64,000 nucleotides of DNA from Antitrichia curtipendula (lineage: Eukaryota; Streptophyta; Bryopsida; Hypnales; Leucodontaceae), in the NCBI GenBank assembly GCA_951230915.1, contig OX579639.1, positions 8,618,001 through 8,682,000 of the forward strand, given 5' to 3'. The translations under genes were made by a program, and so were the position numbers. Numbering within the stretch: the stretch's first letter is position 1; each line of letters starts with the position of its first letter. Under the pieces are notes generated by a model. The model saw only the letters and a list, made by a program, of their open reading frames with translations. It did no database searches and was not told the origin of the DNA. Positions 1 through 13,404 of this stretch are shown one piece after another.

Positions 1-2532
1 TGCATAGTCTCCAGCGCCAGTATCTGTTGCCGATACTTCGGAAGAACTTGGACAAAACGCATAGTATCTAACCGGGCCGCCACCTCCACTACAACAGCTC
101 GTACATCGTGAAACGCGAGACAATATTGCCGCACAGCATTCACAGAAGCCTCATCAAGTGTCTCCAAGAGAGAAGGCATATGTTTGACCCGCGAACAGTC
201 TTTCAAAAGGACGCCCACTTCACTACCCAGAACATTCTCCACTTCGGCAATATTTAGATATCGTGCTTCAACAACCTGACGAAGAAGTCCAGTTGCAATA
301 ACCTCCGCATCCATCTACAAGCACAAGAAGCAATACTCAACGTCAACTACGCAATACCCACTTCGCAACACGCAAAACGTAATTGCACAAAATCACTTGA
401 AACTGGCTCAAAATTAAACAGCTGCACTTAATAAAAAGAGAACAATTTTGAAAATTATTAATCTTCAAATGAACATCCACATTCACCGAGACTCAATCCT
501 TTGAGAAGGACAGCTCACCCGAAGATCAGCAAGGATGAAAGCGACGGACAGTGCACGGGAGAGAGGTTTGCGGCCATCGTCAGTAGGCGATGCGTGCCGA
601 AGAGTACTAACAGTCAACTTCAAAGCAGCCAACAGAAGAGTAGAACCACTAGTGGTAGAAAAATCGGGGGGTAATCTCCCTGCTAATCCATCCCATGCCC
701 CAACCAGCTCAGCCACCCGCTGACCACCAGGAGTGTCCAGGAGAAGCTTCGAAGTCTCAAACTCTACTTCAACTTCCTGCTCCCCGGGCCATTGTTCCTC
801 CGCACCACGCTCCAAAGGACGAGATGACAGTCCATCGCCAGAACTCTGTCTCATTTCTAAAAATCAAGGCAACGCGTCTCTAGTTAAACGGTCATGAGCG
901 TAGAAATAAATCACATAACAAGAAAATACTTCACCGCCAATACAATGACATTATACAAAACAAATACAAGAAAATTTGATAGATCAGGCCTGACGTAATA
1001 GAATCCAAGGTAGGTGGGTTCCACAAGGAGGTGAATCTACTGGAATTCTATTACCCGTAAAGATCATCACCACCAACAAATCTACAACTAGTAATATGAC
1101 ACGCATGAACCGGACAGGAAATGGTTACCGCCACTGAACTGATGCGAGGCAGCAATAACCACTCTCGAGGCCACACAGATCTGATAAAATCAAAGAGTTA
1201 CGTATGCTATCCTGCTTGGGGATGATGCTGTGGCTCATGTCCGACATGATTAAAGGATTCTGGACCGAATTAAACACACTAAAATCATGCCCTACTAGAA
1301 GATAGAGGGTGGAGCTAACGAATTTGTTCAATTGGAGAATACATCAGAGTCAGAATTCGCATCGACTGACAAGTGGCCAGAATATGAGTGCTCTGCAGTG
1401 ATGGTGAAAACAAGACTGGCTACCTCTTTCGGAGGCCAAGAATGTCTCAATTTCCAGTGGCGTAGCGGCTTCTGCAAGAGTCGGCGCATCACCCTTTTGC
1501 CGAGTCTGTAATTCTTCAGCAGAGTAGAGGGAGCTGCTATCAACATCATCAATATCTGCTCCATTAAAATCGTACTCAAAATACAGCCGCCCTTCTTCAT
1601 CCCTCTGCACTCTATTCCCATTTTGCTGGCTGCTTAGCCGCAACCTAAGTTTACCTTCCTTCTTCCCCTTTGTGATTCCCAACTGTTCTTCTAAATCAAC
1701 AAACCCATTGTTTGTTATCACCTGCACTCTCCTCCTCTCGCTCCCATATCCATGTCTCCGACTTCGATCTTTACTCCGAGAATTGCCATCTAGCTCATTA
1801 CCATCATAAGTTTCGTGCTCTACAGTATCCTGCACCCGCGCCTGTACACACACAGTCTGTTTCTGGTCCGACCTGCCACAGCCTCTATGTCCTTTGAGTA
1901 AATCGCCGCTTCCCCTGCTACTCCTGCCATGTCTAAAGCTACTCCTTTTCTGAGAATTGTCTAAAGACGAAGAGTGAATCAAGCTGCCCTTGTTGCTGGC
2001 ATACCCCAGGCTACATATACAATCAGACGACAATGAAGCTACCACCTGTGCGCCTTTCTCTGGTCTCAACTGCATCATAATGCACGATCATTTAATATGA
2101 AGCCATGCCAACCATACACACAATAACCTGACTACGCAGACTTCCTCTCTGACCTACATATGGCGCTCAAAGAAATTCAGCGGCAACGCCATCAATGCAT
2201 TCAAAGAATTGGTATCGATTCTCAAACCTCTAGTGTTTAATAATTCGCACCAAAAATTAAAGAATCACAACTCAAGGCACACATTTCAAATATGCACATC
2301 TCATACTAATGGGATGAGATCGTCTAAACCGCCTGCAATTAAATTGCGCCATGCTACACATGCCAGATTGCGCTGACAGCAACACGACCTAATTTGAACA
2401 ACACCGCTTCAATTCAAAAACAGATGCGAGAGTAATGCAAAGAAATCATACCTGACACGACAATGAGCTGGTGACCACGGGCGCTTTCGGAAGAAGCTGC
2501 AGCAAACCCGTACTGCATGCGCATACTGCCAT
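1..2532 (-). CDS. CRSH: Ca2+-activated RelA/SpoT homologue, plastid ppGpp synthetase (5' part; 3' end outside window)
   Basis: Proposed exons on the minus strand are 2532-2452, 2069-1424, 856-519 and 314-1 (continuing off the window). All four have GT-AG borders and matching phases (0, 1, 0), giving about 459 residues. Residues 1-27 (starting MAVCACSTGLLQLLPK) plus the following S/R-rich stretch look like a plastid transit peptide. Residues about 280-459 match plant CRSH as I know it: VAELVGAW, LLLAALKL, DDGRKPLSRALS, FILADL, then MDAEVIATGLL and LPKYRQQILALE. The pseudo-hydrolase region reads GLLRQVVE where SpoT-type enzymes have GLLHD, so the His-Asp pair is missing; this is normal for CRSH and implies synthesis without hydrolysis. 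The synthetase domain and the C-terminal EF-hands expected from the family lie beyond base 1. The family makes (p)ppGpp in chloroplasts in response to calcium. The ATG at 2532 was chosen because splicing it to 2069 gives an open transit peptide. The family call is firm; the exact first exon is inferred. Confidence 0.9.
857..1423 (-). other. CRSH intron 2 with a small hairpin
   Basis: This is a 567-bp intron between CRSH exons 2 and 3. Near 994-1056 the word GTAATAGAAT is repeated in inverted orientation (GGAATTCTATTAC), forming a short hairpin that may be a MITE relic. Nothing else is recognisable. The intron at 2070-2451 (382 bp) contains nothing recognisable. Confidence 0.5.
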
Positions 2533-3320
2533 CCTCTGCACTCCGTCGTTCACCCCTGTCCTCAAACCCTCACAACACGAAACCTAATCTTTCTGTTGCA
2601 CAGTATTATGCCGGCACAGAGAAATTCGCCTCACTCTTAACAATTTGACACGCCCGGTGGACTCCAGGAGAACTCGACAAATTCAGACTGCACTGTACAT
2701 AAATGATCAAATCGGATTCAGCTACACGCCTTCAGTCCACGCACACGACTACTCCAGCAGGCTTACAACAGCAACCAGTGGTCGCCATGCCATAGTCGGT
2801 CCGCCTCCGCAACAACAAAAAACCTTGACAAACTTCAAAACCTCGAAAAAAAACTCCGATCAAACGTCCAAATCAATGCCTCCAATTCAGCGGATCAGAA
2901 GAAGAATCCGATAAGGCAGTTCCGATGCGGGGGGATGATCGTCAGCCTGCTTGTCCGGTGGATTGCCGGAGCTATCGAAGCTTATCTGTTGGAAATCTCG
3001 AGGTGCGAGACGAGTGCGCCCCTGACGTATCGCGCGTCGTTTGCCGCGCGGTCGTGGCCGCCAGCCCTCCAGGAGTCCAGCACGCACGATTGACCGCGCG
3101 GTTGCGGTAATGTGCACAGGGCCACAAAGAGTGAGAGCTCCGAGAGTTGCCACGTGAGCTTTCATACGTGGAGCCACGCTGGCCTAATATGATGTCCACG
3201 TCGACCAACAGAACCCTTTCTTCATTGGGCCGCAACGCGACGTCAGTGTTGGGGAATTGGATGAACTCTGCTAATTTTTGACAGAGTTGTTCATCCGTCT
3301 CGACACTTGGCACCACTCTT
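2533..3320 (-). promoter_or_regulatory. CRSH upstream region with ACGT elements
   Basis: This is the region immediately 5' of the CRSH start. It becomes GC-rich from about 2900 to 3250. A G-box core (CACGTG) lies near 3150, followed by TACGTGG near 3166 and several other ACGT cores. G-boxes are common in plant promoters bound by bZIP and bHLH factors. Open frames here show no recognisable protein and are treated as chance. No defined TATA box or transcription start can be fixed from the sequence. Confidence 0.35.
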
Positions 3321-5381
3321 TCTCCAGAGCTTCACAGTCCAACACCTCAAAATAAGGTAGACCTTCAATTCAGTCAGTCATTTTGAGGTGTCTTTTGAGG
3401 TGTTACTAATCTAGTGAAATAGCTTTAACTTTACAAATAGAGCATTATGAATATAAGTAATAGCCTTTATTAAGATTTACTACTGTGCTCTGTGCCATTG
3501 CCATAACCAAAATAAAAGTAAAAATAATTTTCTAATTTTTTTAATGATACAAATTTTGGAACTCCGTAACTTTCACATCGTATGTCTAAATACCACAAAA
3601 TAAAGTCCTTGCACCCCTCCTCGCTGAGGGTTTTCTGCCAGTACCAAGAATGCGACCGGAGGACACACAGTTCCACAGATCTAAACGTGACAAACAAACA
3701 AAACATATAAGAGAAACGTGGCAAGCTAGGACGGAGTGGTGACATGTGACTCCACCTGCCTTCGTAAGGTGGAACATGAATCCAGAATGGAATCTTGTGA
3801 GGAGATTCTCAAGTGAAGAGACCCAAAAGCGGTGGAGGGACTAGGATGTCGGTTGTTTGCCCTGCAAAAAAAATTTGCAGCAGAGGCGGCAAGGACTCAC
3901 GGTCGAATGCTCATTTGCCAACTGAAGACAAACAAGGACTCACGTGTGCACCTTACCGCAAAAGCGATGAAGCTCCGAAGGAAGTTGGCCGCCAGTTGGA
4001 AGTAATCTAGAGTTCCAGACACAATTTGAACACGAAGATGGGTCAAAGCGCACGACCTGGAAGAAGGATCACGATCGATGAAGGTTCCAAGTTGCATATA
4101 TAATTAAATTTTAATTAAACACAAGTAGCACCGCACCAGTGAAGGAAACTTCGTCACCAACGGAGTCAAACACTGACAGATGGCAATACTAAGTTAGTGC
4201 AAACATGAGTGGAAGAATCCTGATTTAATATACTGACACCTTGAGTCGGTGCCTCTACTAATCCAAAGATGAATCAAAATATCCAACATGGGTCCAATCC
4301 TCTTTCTTAACACACATCTTCTAAGCTGTGGAGTGAAAAATATTGAAGAAGGAAACGCTGACTTCAATCACTTCAGAAGCTCCCCGCCAGTCACTCCTGG
4401 ATTGACACTTGAGTAAGCAAAAGTAGCGCAAGAGTCTGAGGTATATCGATTGAATCCAAATAATAACTTATTTTTGGCAGATGAGTGCACTCATAGAACA
4501 AAATTTAAGGATGTTCTAAGTTACAAATATCATGGCGTAGGAAACCTAGACTTGAAAGCCAGATGGAATTGAAGCATATGGAATTAAAACAAATATCATA
4601 CTAATCATATACAGTACGGCCACCCGAACCCAAGTAGTATATATGCCCAGGCTTAGCCGCATTTAGAGGTACAAACTGATTTAGTCGAGCCTTCTTACTC
4701 TACTTCAATGAAATCAGTACTACTAGTCAAATCATCAGTCCACAGATTACTACACAGATTAATCTACATGGAAAGTCATGATGTAGCTGTATGATCAACT
4801 TTCCAAATAATGGACAAATAATCAGGATAACACCTAAAGAGAATGAGGTTTCTGAGCATGGCTTATTTCCTGCACAAGACTGAACAGCTGCAAGCAACAT
4901 GTCCGGTAATAATGTATCTACAAAACTCGAATCAATCAATAAAGGTCTAGTTCACGACGCCATCAACTTGACAATTTGCCTTGGGGATGATAAACATTGC
5001 TGCCCACTGCATCAATGTGGTCGGAAAGAATACCCGAGCTGAAGAAGTAGCTGGCCCTAAAAACGGAACCTTCTTAAATCAAAGCCTCCTTTACATCATC
5101 CTTGATGATGACAAAGAGATGATATAGGGAAGCTGTAAAACTTGGTATAGTTGATCAACGTTGCTCTCGTTCAAGACTTCTATATCGTCCACGATTTCGT
5201 CAGGAATTCGCATCTGGAAATCGTCTCAAACTGGACTCCGGAAGAACCAAGAGGATTACGGCGTGACTACATGAATCATATGACGTATCAAACACGTGGG
5301 GTCTGGTAAAACAGGCTTCGGTTGATACTGTAATCGAGGAAGCTCGCCATGAACATAACCCTGATATCGCTATTTGCTTAG
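3321..5381. other. Intergenic region between CRSH promoter and transporter gene
   Basis: No gene can be supported here. The short open frames on both strands have no recognisable domains. The last several hundred bases (about 4700-5381) probably include the 3' untranslated region of the minus-strand transporter gene, but no convincing polyadenylation signal was fixed. Confidence 0.4.
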
Positions 5382-8300
5382 TTACGCTTCAGTCACTTGT
5401 AATTGCCAGCTATTAGAGAGAGTCCGGTACACCAGCCCAGCGATCATGAACCCCACAAACCAGGCATTACTGTAAATGGCAGTGAAGACCGGTGGGCAGT
5501 CCTTGAGCACTCCAGTCGAGACCAGGAACCCAGGTACGTTAGGGACGATGCCAGCAGCCAGAGCTACCAAAGCAGCGATGTTGAAACCGTTCGTATACCA
5601 ATACAAACCCTGTTCGCTGCGAGAGAAGAGAGCGTCAGTGTCCAGGGACCGAGCTCGCAAGCCGAAGTAGTCCACTAGCATGATCCCTCCCACAGGCCCC
5701 AGCAACGCAGAGTATCCAATGAGCCAGGTGAAAATAAAACCCTGGCTCGACTGAATCAGTCGCCATGGCTGCAGCAGGATCCCAATCACAGCTGTGAGGA
5801 GGCCCCCTCTTCTGAAAGAGAACATTTTCGGGCTCAAGTTCACCAGGGCATTGGCTGGGGCGACCACATTCGCAGCAATGTTTGTGGTGAGAGTTGCTAA
5901 AATAACGCCAACGAGAGACAAGAGAATAGGAAAGAAGCCATCGATGCGAGCCAGAAGCTGTATTGGGTCCGAAATCGCCTGCCCAAAGATCACCACGGTC
6001 GCCGAAGTGACTGCCAGGCCAACAAAAGTGAAGGCTGCCATGAACAGTGGCAACCCTATCGCTTGGCCTGTCAACTGGTCCACCTGGCTCTTGGAGTATC
6101 GAGTAAAATCTGTCATGACATGGTGCTCACGATTATTTCCATGAATCAAAAGATGCATGCAAACACTGCTGCTGATCAAGCCTTCATGTTAACTCCTCGA
6201 GGACCGAAGATTCATGATTTTAGAATGAACAATTCGATTGATCATAACGGAAAATTAATAGAATTCAGATGGGACCAAATTCTTTTTTTCCCAGAATCAG
6301 GGAAGAATCTTGCATATATTGGGCGATAAATAAAATTGGACAAAAAAAGAGTCGGCATAAGACCTGCTAAGAAATCAGGAATAATCAGGCTCACCTGGGA
6401 TGTTCAGACTAAGTGTGGCCCAAAAGCCAACATTCGCAGTCAATGCTGGAAAGAAAGTTTGCCAGAACTGTCCTGCTTTTGGGCCCCCAGGGATGAATTG
6501 TGAAGGCAGTGACAGTATAGGCCCGAAGCCTCCTGCTTGAACGTAAGCCCATGCTAGTAATGCAGCAGACAAAACTATGAGAATTGGGGCACTGATTTTC
6601 TCCAGCTCTCGTATGCTTTCAATACCATTCCAAATAACAACTACCTGCAAGCAACGAAACAGATGAGAAACAACACAGTCGGCTCAATAACCTACAACCA
6701 GGGGCCATTCGAAATTTCATTTACATATCAATTTGAATCTTCGCCAAAACATTCAATATCTTGTCCCTGTTCCTATCGATACTGCATCTAAATAACATCC
6801 TACTATCTCTAATACTCTGCAGAATGAGTAAGTAGACGCTTGAATAAAGAATTTGTCCATTCCCTAATGTGTGAACCCAAGTATGGACTCTAGGAAAATA
6901 GGGTTTTGCATTAACTTCACGTAAACTGCAGTTGTTCAAACTTCTTTAGGGTTCGATAATTCAAAGTAGACGTAGAGCTCATGAATTTTCAAAGATGATA
7001 CACAAAGCTCACAAATAAAAGACAACCAGACGAATGGGCGATTTAGGGATTCTGCGTCACACTTCACTCAAGCTGTTCAATCTTCATTAGGGTTTGATAA
7101 TTCATGGAAAAATATTGATCTCGACAGAGCAGACGAAAAGCTTACGAATTTCAAAAAATGACACACAAACTGCGGATCACAAAAGATAAGACGAGTAGAC
7201 GATCACTCCTTGCACTGTTTCAATCCCAAATTGCCACTATTTCACATCAAAGTTTGAAATGAAGGGGAGCAGAGAGATTCGGCACCAAGCAGAATGCAAT
7301 GAGAATAGGGTTCAGCATCACACTTCACTCAAGTGCAGCAATGCAATCTACTTTAGGGTTTAATACTTCATGATGTACCTTCGATCTCTTAAAAACAGCT
7401 CCCAATTGACACCCAAACAGCGTACCAAACAGAAAAAGACAAGTAGACAATTCCATGTTTGCATTGCTCCAGTCCTAGATTGTCAGCATGGCAAGGGACC
7501 AAATTTTACAATGGGAGCAGAGATTCAGACACCAAGCACTTTTCAAGAAAAGTAGGGGTTTTGAATCACACTTCACTCAAGTGCTGCAATTCAATCTACT
7601 TGAAAGTGTAAAACTTCATGAGAAAACTTCAATCTCTATAGGACAGCTCCCAAATTTCCAAGATGACACCCAATGTGAGCACCAAAGAGAAAAGAAAAGT
7701 AGACAATTACACATTTGCATTGTTTTCAGTCTCAAATTGCCTCCATTCCAATCCAATCTACGTCAGAATGTAATAATACATGACAGAACCTCGACCTCTA
7801 CAGAACAGCTCCCAAACGACAACCAAACTGCGTACTGACGAGAAAGACAAGCAGGCGCTAGTTTGGATGCATTCATGTTTGCCTTGATTCAATCTCAAAT
7901 AGCCTCCATTGCACGACAATTAGGGTTTGCAAAAGCGCTGCGATTCAGTACCTGCATCATCCAAAAGACGAGGAAGCACCCGAACTCCGCCCCACTGATC
8001 CCCAACCACGGCACCACTCCCCCTTTCAACCTCCCCCTCACAAGCGTATTCACCAACTGAAAAATCGACTGCCCTCCAATCCACGTCTGTATCCCAAACC
8101 ACCCACACGCCACGAGCGCCCTCAGCATAGACGGCACATTCGCCCCTCGGATCCCGAACGCCGACCTCGCCAACACAGGGAACGGCACCCCGAACTTCGT
8201 CCCCGCGTGGCCACTCAACACCATCGGCACCAGCACCACCAAATTCCCAATCAACACGGTGAGGATGCCTTCCCACCAGGACATCCCCATCTCCACCAAG

Positions 8301-8713
8301 CTCCCCGCCATATAATACGTTGGAACTCCGACCACAAGGCCTATCCACAAACAAGCCATGTCCCAGATAGTGAAAATACGTTGGTGGGGCATGGTGGGGG
8401 CGAAATCGGGGTTGTAAAGGGTACTGTCTGGGGAAATCGGTTGTCGTGGGGTGATGGGCTCCAACAATCCAGAAAACAAGCCATTCTCCACAGTCTCCAC
8501 ATTCTTCTCTCCATCACTACTACCAACTGCACGCGTTCTGAGGCTCCTCGAGTTCTCGTAGCGCAATGGGGATCCAATTTTCAGGAAGCTTGAGTGAGGA
8601 GAGACGTGAGAGATTGGTAGTGATGAAGTCTTGCGAATGCGGCGAGATGGAGTTGGTGAGAATTGGAAAGATGAGGGGGTGCAGCGCAGGGCTCGCACTG
8701 AAATGCAAGCCAT
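5382..8713 (-). CDS. PLUTO: Plastid nucleobase transporter, NCS1 family (PLUTO-like)
   Basis: Complete gene of three exons: 8713-7952, 6644-6395 and 6109-5382. Introns are GT-AG with phases 0 and 1; the coding length is 1740 bp, about 579 residues. The protein matches plant PLUTO throughout: [60 protein letters not shown], then [20 protein letters not shown] and [15 protein letters not shown]. It is very hydrophobic, with about 12 membrane segments expected for the family. Residues 1 to about 60 ([17 protein letters not shown], rich in S, T and R) form a likely plastid transit peptide. The family carries uracil, adenine and guanine across the plastid envelope with a proton. The ATG at 8713 sits in a strong GCCATGGC context; an upstream extension lacks ATG. 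The product is intact, with no frameshift or missing conserved block seen. Confidence 0.95.
6645..7951 (-). repeat. Degenerate repeats inside transporter intron 1
   Basis: Intron 1 is 1307 bp. It contains at least four diverged copies of one word set: CACACTTCACTCAAG, then a TAGGGTTTGATAATTCATG-like stretch, then CAGCTCCCA. Copies begin near 6900, 7046, 7313 and 7563, with a partial near 7740. Spacing is roughly 150-270 bp. These are ancient tandem duplications within the intron and show no coding capacity. Confidence 0.7.
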
Positions 8714-9000
8714 GGCGAAATTCGAAGGGGATGGGTTGGATGAGAATGTTTTCAAAACGGGGGCGTGGAATATGTGAGAGAGAGAGAGAGATGGTGGAGA
8801 AGCGCGGCAATCTTGCGACTGCCTGCTCTCCGAATCCAAAGGTTTCTCCGAGCTCGGGTGTTCTCCGATGGGAGTGTCTGTGCGGGATCTTTTAGGGCTC
8901 TGAGAAACTTGGGGTTCTTCGCATCTTGCGATCTTCTGAAGTTCGTGAATCTATTGTGTGGCATGCTATGGCTGTAATAAACCCCCAAAAGCCCAACCCC
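8714..9000 (-). promoter_or_regulatory. Transporter 5' UTR and promoter region
   Basis: This stretch lies directly upstream of the transporter ATG. It holds a GA/CT microsatellite at about 8774-8790, a common feature of plant 5' leaders. A C-rich, G-rich segment follows at 8980-9025. No TATA box or start site can be fixed. Confidence 0.35.
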
Positions 9001-11173
9001 CGAAAGCGCAAGGCCTTTTGGGGTTCAAAAACATCATTGCTTTTTGAAGAATTATAGATCTAAATGTCACTAAGGTATAGAAATCTCAACCATGTAATCT
9101 TGTAGTGTATGTACTGTATATGACGTGAATCAAATTTGGAGTCATTTTGCCGCGTAGATTGCAAGATTTTAATGTTTCGGTGTCAAAAAAAGGATGCTAA
9201 AATTTTATTAGCAACACATTTGGAGGTGAAATTCGATTTCTAAACCTAATCAAATGAAAAAGCTTTAAACATGTAGCATTTCAAAATCAGCATACAAATA
9301 CATTGGTGGAAGAAAATATAATTCAAATGACTCATTGTGTTTGTATAATGGCTTTGAAATGTCAAAAAATAGCAAGAGAAGTTGAAAAAACACATTTGAG
9401 GTTGAACCACCTTCTACTAAAATGATTCTCAATAACTCATTACTTCTTGGATTGATATGAAATTTTAGCAACACAAACTAGCCTAGTCTGTGCAACTGTT
9501 CCTAAAAATTTAATGAAACAGACACAATGTGAAGAAGAAAAAAGGCGGCGAAGGACATTGTAATCCAAAAATGTCTGGATTTTGAATTTTGAATTGCCTC
9601 CGAACATTCAAAACAGCTTAGATTGACATGAAAGGACTATCAAAATAAATAGATTGCAAAGGGAAAACAACCCAACAAATTTTATTGAAAATAAACATTA
9701 GATGAAGGAGATACAAGCACCCAAAGTTGCATCCATCAAATGCAGTCTAGTGAACTCAAATTGAACCTTCAAACTTTGATTGGCTTAAAAAAAATCATCA
9801 CATCTTGGATTGATCTGAAAATTTTACCACACAAACTAGAAGAGAGATTGCAAATTTTCCAACAAGTTTTATTCAATTCAAACATTGGATGCAAAAGTTA
9901 CAGCACTTTGAATTGGACTTGAACCTATGTGAGGACACTTTTGTTCCCCTCGGGCGTTTAGGGGTAAATCCCTATATGCCCAAGGCCATTTTTGAGCTTC
10001 TTGGAATTTGCTCTAAATTAAATAAGTTTTATCAAGTTCTTTTGAATTGGAATAGTACAAACTCAAATTAGACATGTTAGAGATCACATGGAAAAAAAAA
10101 TCACAACAGTATCACTCATGGATTGAAAGATTACAATGTTTGATCATGAGAGTGTCAAAACTCTTAAAATGATTTGAAGTCTTTCAATCTTCTTTTCACA
10201 TGTCAAATATAAAATTTGGTTCCCTCCAAAAATATGAGGTTAAGGGGCATAACATGTATAACTCCAATCAATTTATAGCTTTTCAAAATCTACTCTACAA
10301 ATTTTTTAAATAAATTTTTAATGTGATCTGTCTCCAAGATCTATTGAATTTGAGGTTCATTTCTAAGAGCCCTCACACTAGAAAATCAAAATTTGCAATG
10401 GACATTCTTACACAAAATCTTGAATACAAAAATCTTATTTGTTCATTTTTTAATATCATCTTTTTTATTCTAAAATTAGACCTCAAAAAGGATTTAAAAA
10501 ATATATAAACTACTAAAAATAATAACTTAGTCAAGTTTTATTTAACTTCAAAGTGTTGTCTACACCAGAATTTGGTGCCTTGGGAATTTAGAGGTTTAAA
10601 TGGATTCAAATCTTAATTTATCAATTCTCCTATTTTCAAGCTTCCTATGACCCTCTAAACCCCTTAACACTTTGACGTCCAATTTTTGCATGACAAACAG
10701 AACCAAAATCATTGTGTGCTTCTTTTTCATTATTGCTTGGATGAAAGTCATCCTAATTTGTGGAAATACTTTATGAGGTTGTTGTCCTAATGGTTGGATT
10801 TGGTGTTACTAAAGTATATAATTTTTTTATATTACAAATGTGGAAGTATATCAAATGGTTGACTAAGCCAAAAGTGCATTGGCTCTAGTTCAAAATTGGA
10901 TTTGCAAAAATAATTTCATAGATTATTTTTTTAAATTAAAAAAAATCACCATATCAAAAGAGCATTATTTCAAATCCATTCCAGCAAGTTTTATTCAAAA
11001 AATATTAATAGTTTGCTTGTAATCAAATTCAAAAGGGCTTTTAAAATTTTTCTTTCAAAATTTATAAAAAATATTAGTGATAGCATTTGTAAATCTAACC
11101 ATACAAATGGAATCTAAAATTCAAAATCCACAGCATTTATTTGTATATCAATTCCAAAGTATTCTTCCAAATA
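9001..11173. other. AT-rich intergenic DNA with transposon relics
   Basis: No gene is supported. Two diverged copies of one segment are visible, near 9395-9480 and 9745-9910, sharing the words CTTGGATTGAT and CACACAAACTAG. Words shared with other intergenic blocks, such as GGATTGAAAGATTACAATGTTTG at about 10122-10144, mark this as old transposon sequence. Confidence 0.5.
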
Positions 11174-11712
11174 CTCAATATGTTTCTAAATGATCTTCTT
11201 GTTTGACAAAATATTATGGATTAAGGCTAAAATAACATTTAAAAAAAATTGCATTGTAAGTAGAGTTTGGTGCACTCCTAGAATCCTAAAAACTTTGAGT
11301 TTAAAAGTCTTTTTCAAAGTGTAGTTTGGAAATATTGAAAAGTATAATTTTTAGGGCTTTCTCAAGGAGCACCGGTGGACATTTAAATTTTGTGGTCACC
11401 ATTTTGTAGGCAATTAGTATAGACATTTGTTCCACCTCCCAAAGCTTCATTTCCTTCAATTGGGCAATACTCAAAGAGATGCAAAAAATAAAAATAAATA
11501 AAGTTGATTGATCCATTTAGTCATTTCATTTGTCTTTTGATTGAGGATTGTATGGATAGAGGGAGAACTTCTGCTTAGAATTGTTTTGTTGGAACTAAAT
11601 AGCAATTGAAATCCAAATTTGACCAATTTGCAATTTTACAAAGTACAATATAAAGATCATTTTGAGACTAAAAATTAAGGCCAATAGGAAGATCATTTTG
11701 GGGCAGAGGGAG
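11174..11712. mobile_element. Stowaway-like MITE, uninterrupted copy
   Basis: A 539-bp non-coding element flanked by TA on both sides. The right end is GAGGGAG next to TA; the left end is decayed but keeps CTAAATGATCTTC. Its left half matches 13405-13660 and its right half matches 28195-28474, so it is a sister of the MITE split by the large MULE. TA target duplication and CTCCCTCCRTYCCAAAATGATC-type ends point to the Tc1/mariner-derived Stowaway class. Confidence 0.75.
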
Positions 11713-13404
11713 TAATAATTTATGATGATTTTCTCTAAAATTGTCAATTATAGTTAAGACTATGTACATTTAAGGATTGAAGGATGTGGCCCCATGTGAC
11801 CAAGGTGGTTACTAAAATTGTTGTGGTTATTAGACCAATACTTGCATTCTTGGTCTCTATATTAAACAATGAAGTCATCCATCAACCACTTTTAAGCCTC
11901 ATCATCCTTCAAGGATTTAGGTAGATATGTCGTTCTCCATTTCATTAGATGTTTTTCAGCCTCTATGGAAGTCTACAAGTTCCTTGGGTTCCTAGACTCG
12001 GAAAACTATACCATAGTAGTTGCTTGACGTAGCAGAAAGATTGCCACATCATTTTTTTAATTTTTAATTTTAGATCAAGTTTTTTTATATTAAATTTTTT
12101 TTTAATTTAAAAACAATAATTATTTTGACAGAGGACGTTCTTTAACTGGTGGGGGAACAACATCGGGCCTAAACGGCCTTTTCAACCCCCCCAAAAACAT
12201 CTAATGCCCTCATTTTTATTAAATAGGAAGCTATTGAAGTGCACCAGTGTGACCTTAAACCATTCTCTTTGAATGGCACGCAAAAAGTAATTTTTTAATT
12301 TGGACAAAAAACAACAGAAAAGTGAACCAAATCAACACGATCAGACCAACAAAAAATTTAAATTTTCTAGTAGTATAATTACAAAATAATAAGCTTTTAG
12401 TGAATGGTTTGGTGTTTTTTTCAAAGCACTTCAAACATATACCTATTTAATACTTCAAAGTTTCTTCTAACTTTTTATTTTGAATTTTTTTTAAAACGCA
12501 TAAATTATTTGTTTTTATTTTATTTTTTAAAATAATATTGATTTCTATTTATCTGCAAGGTAGAAATAACACCTAATTGTGATTTTGATTTCATCTATAT
12601 ACTAGCTTAAATAAATGATAATAAATGTTTCTACCTTAGAGAAGTCATAGTTGGAAGCCTCATTCTCCCAAGTTGCTAAAACAATGCTCGTGGAATGGGG
12701 CGAGTGGATAACCATTTTGTCTTCATCAAATTTGATGAAGGAATTGTATAAGCTCAAGGGGGTGAGTAATGCTTCTCCCAATCTATTAAAGTCACTAGAT
12801 GTTATCGTTGTTCTCCCTTAACATTTTCTTACATTTTTGTAGTAGATGGACTTTTATGCCATTAATTGAGTTTAGCTACAAGATGGGCTTTTATACCATT
12901 AGTTGAGTTTAGCTACAATTTGTAGAAGATGATTAGTATAGGGACTATTGTAATTTAATCATACTTTCTTTGTAGAACACCATAGCAAGTGGTGTACACC
13001 AACAATCAACAAGCACATATAAAAAAAGAGCAATGCTAAAAAATGAGCATTCACAAGGCCATTCAATGTATATCAACTTTACTTTCGATATAAGTCTCTT
13101 ATAATTGAAACTATGAATTTTGCTAAGTATCACTATTGTGTAACATTGCAAATGAGCATCAACACTACCCATAAAAAGCTAAATCTATCCTCTACAATAA
13201 TTGTAAGACTTAATCTTGGTATACTAACACCACATCAAATTTGATACAAGCATGGAGTTGGCTGACTACAACTAGCCTATTATAGCAAACATGTAAACCA
13301 ATCCATCAAAGAAGCATAAACAAATCTTTAAACATTTCTAACATTCTTAAATGGTATATATATAGATCTAGATATGCCATCTTTATGAAATCTATTGTTT
13401 AGTA
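11713..13404. other. AT-rich intergenic DNA, no gene seen
   Basis: Only short open frames are present, with no recognisable product. A C-rich patch at about 12180-12195 resembles the CCC ends of the TTAA-flanked MITEs elsewhere, but no partner end was found. Confidence 0.4.

Noticed and set aside
2972..3316. Minus-strand 114-codon open frame upstream of CRSH
   Set aside because: Lies in a GC-rich promoter-like region with ACGT elements and shows no recognisable protein.
8714..8839. Longer N-terminus for the NCS1 transporter
   Set aside because: Would begin with TTG; the ATG at 8713 has a strong context and begins a good transit peptide.
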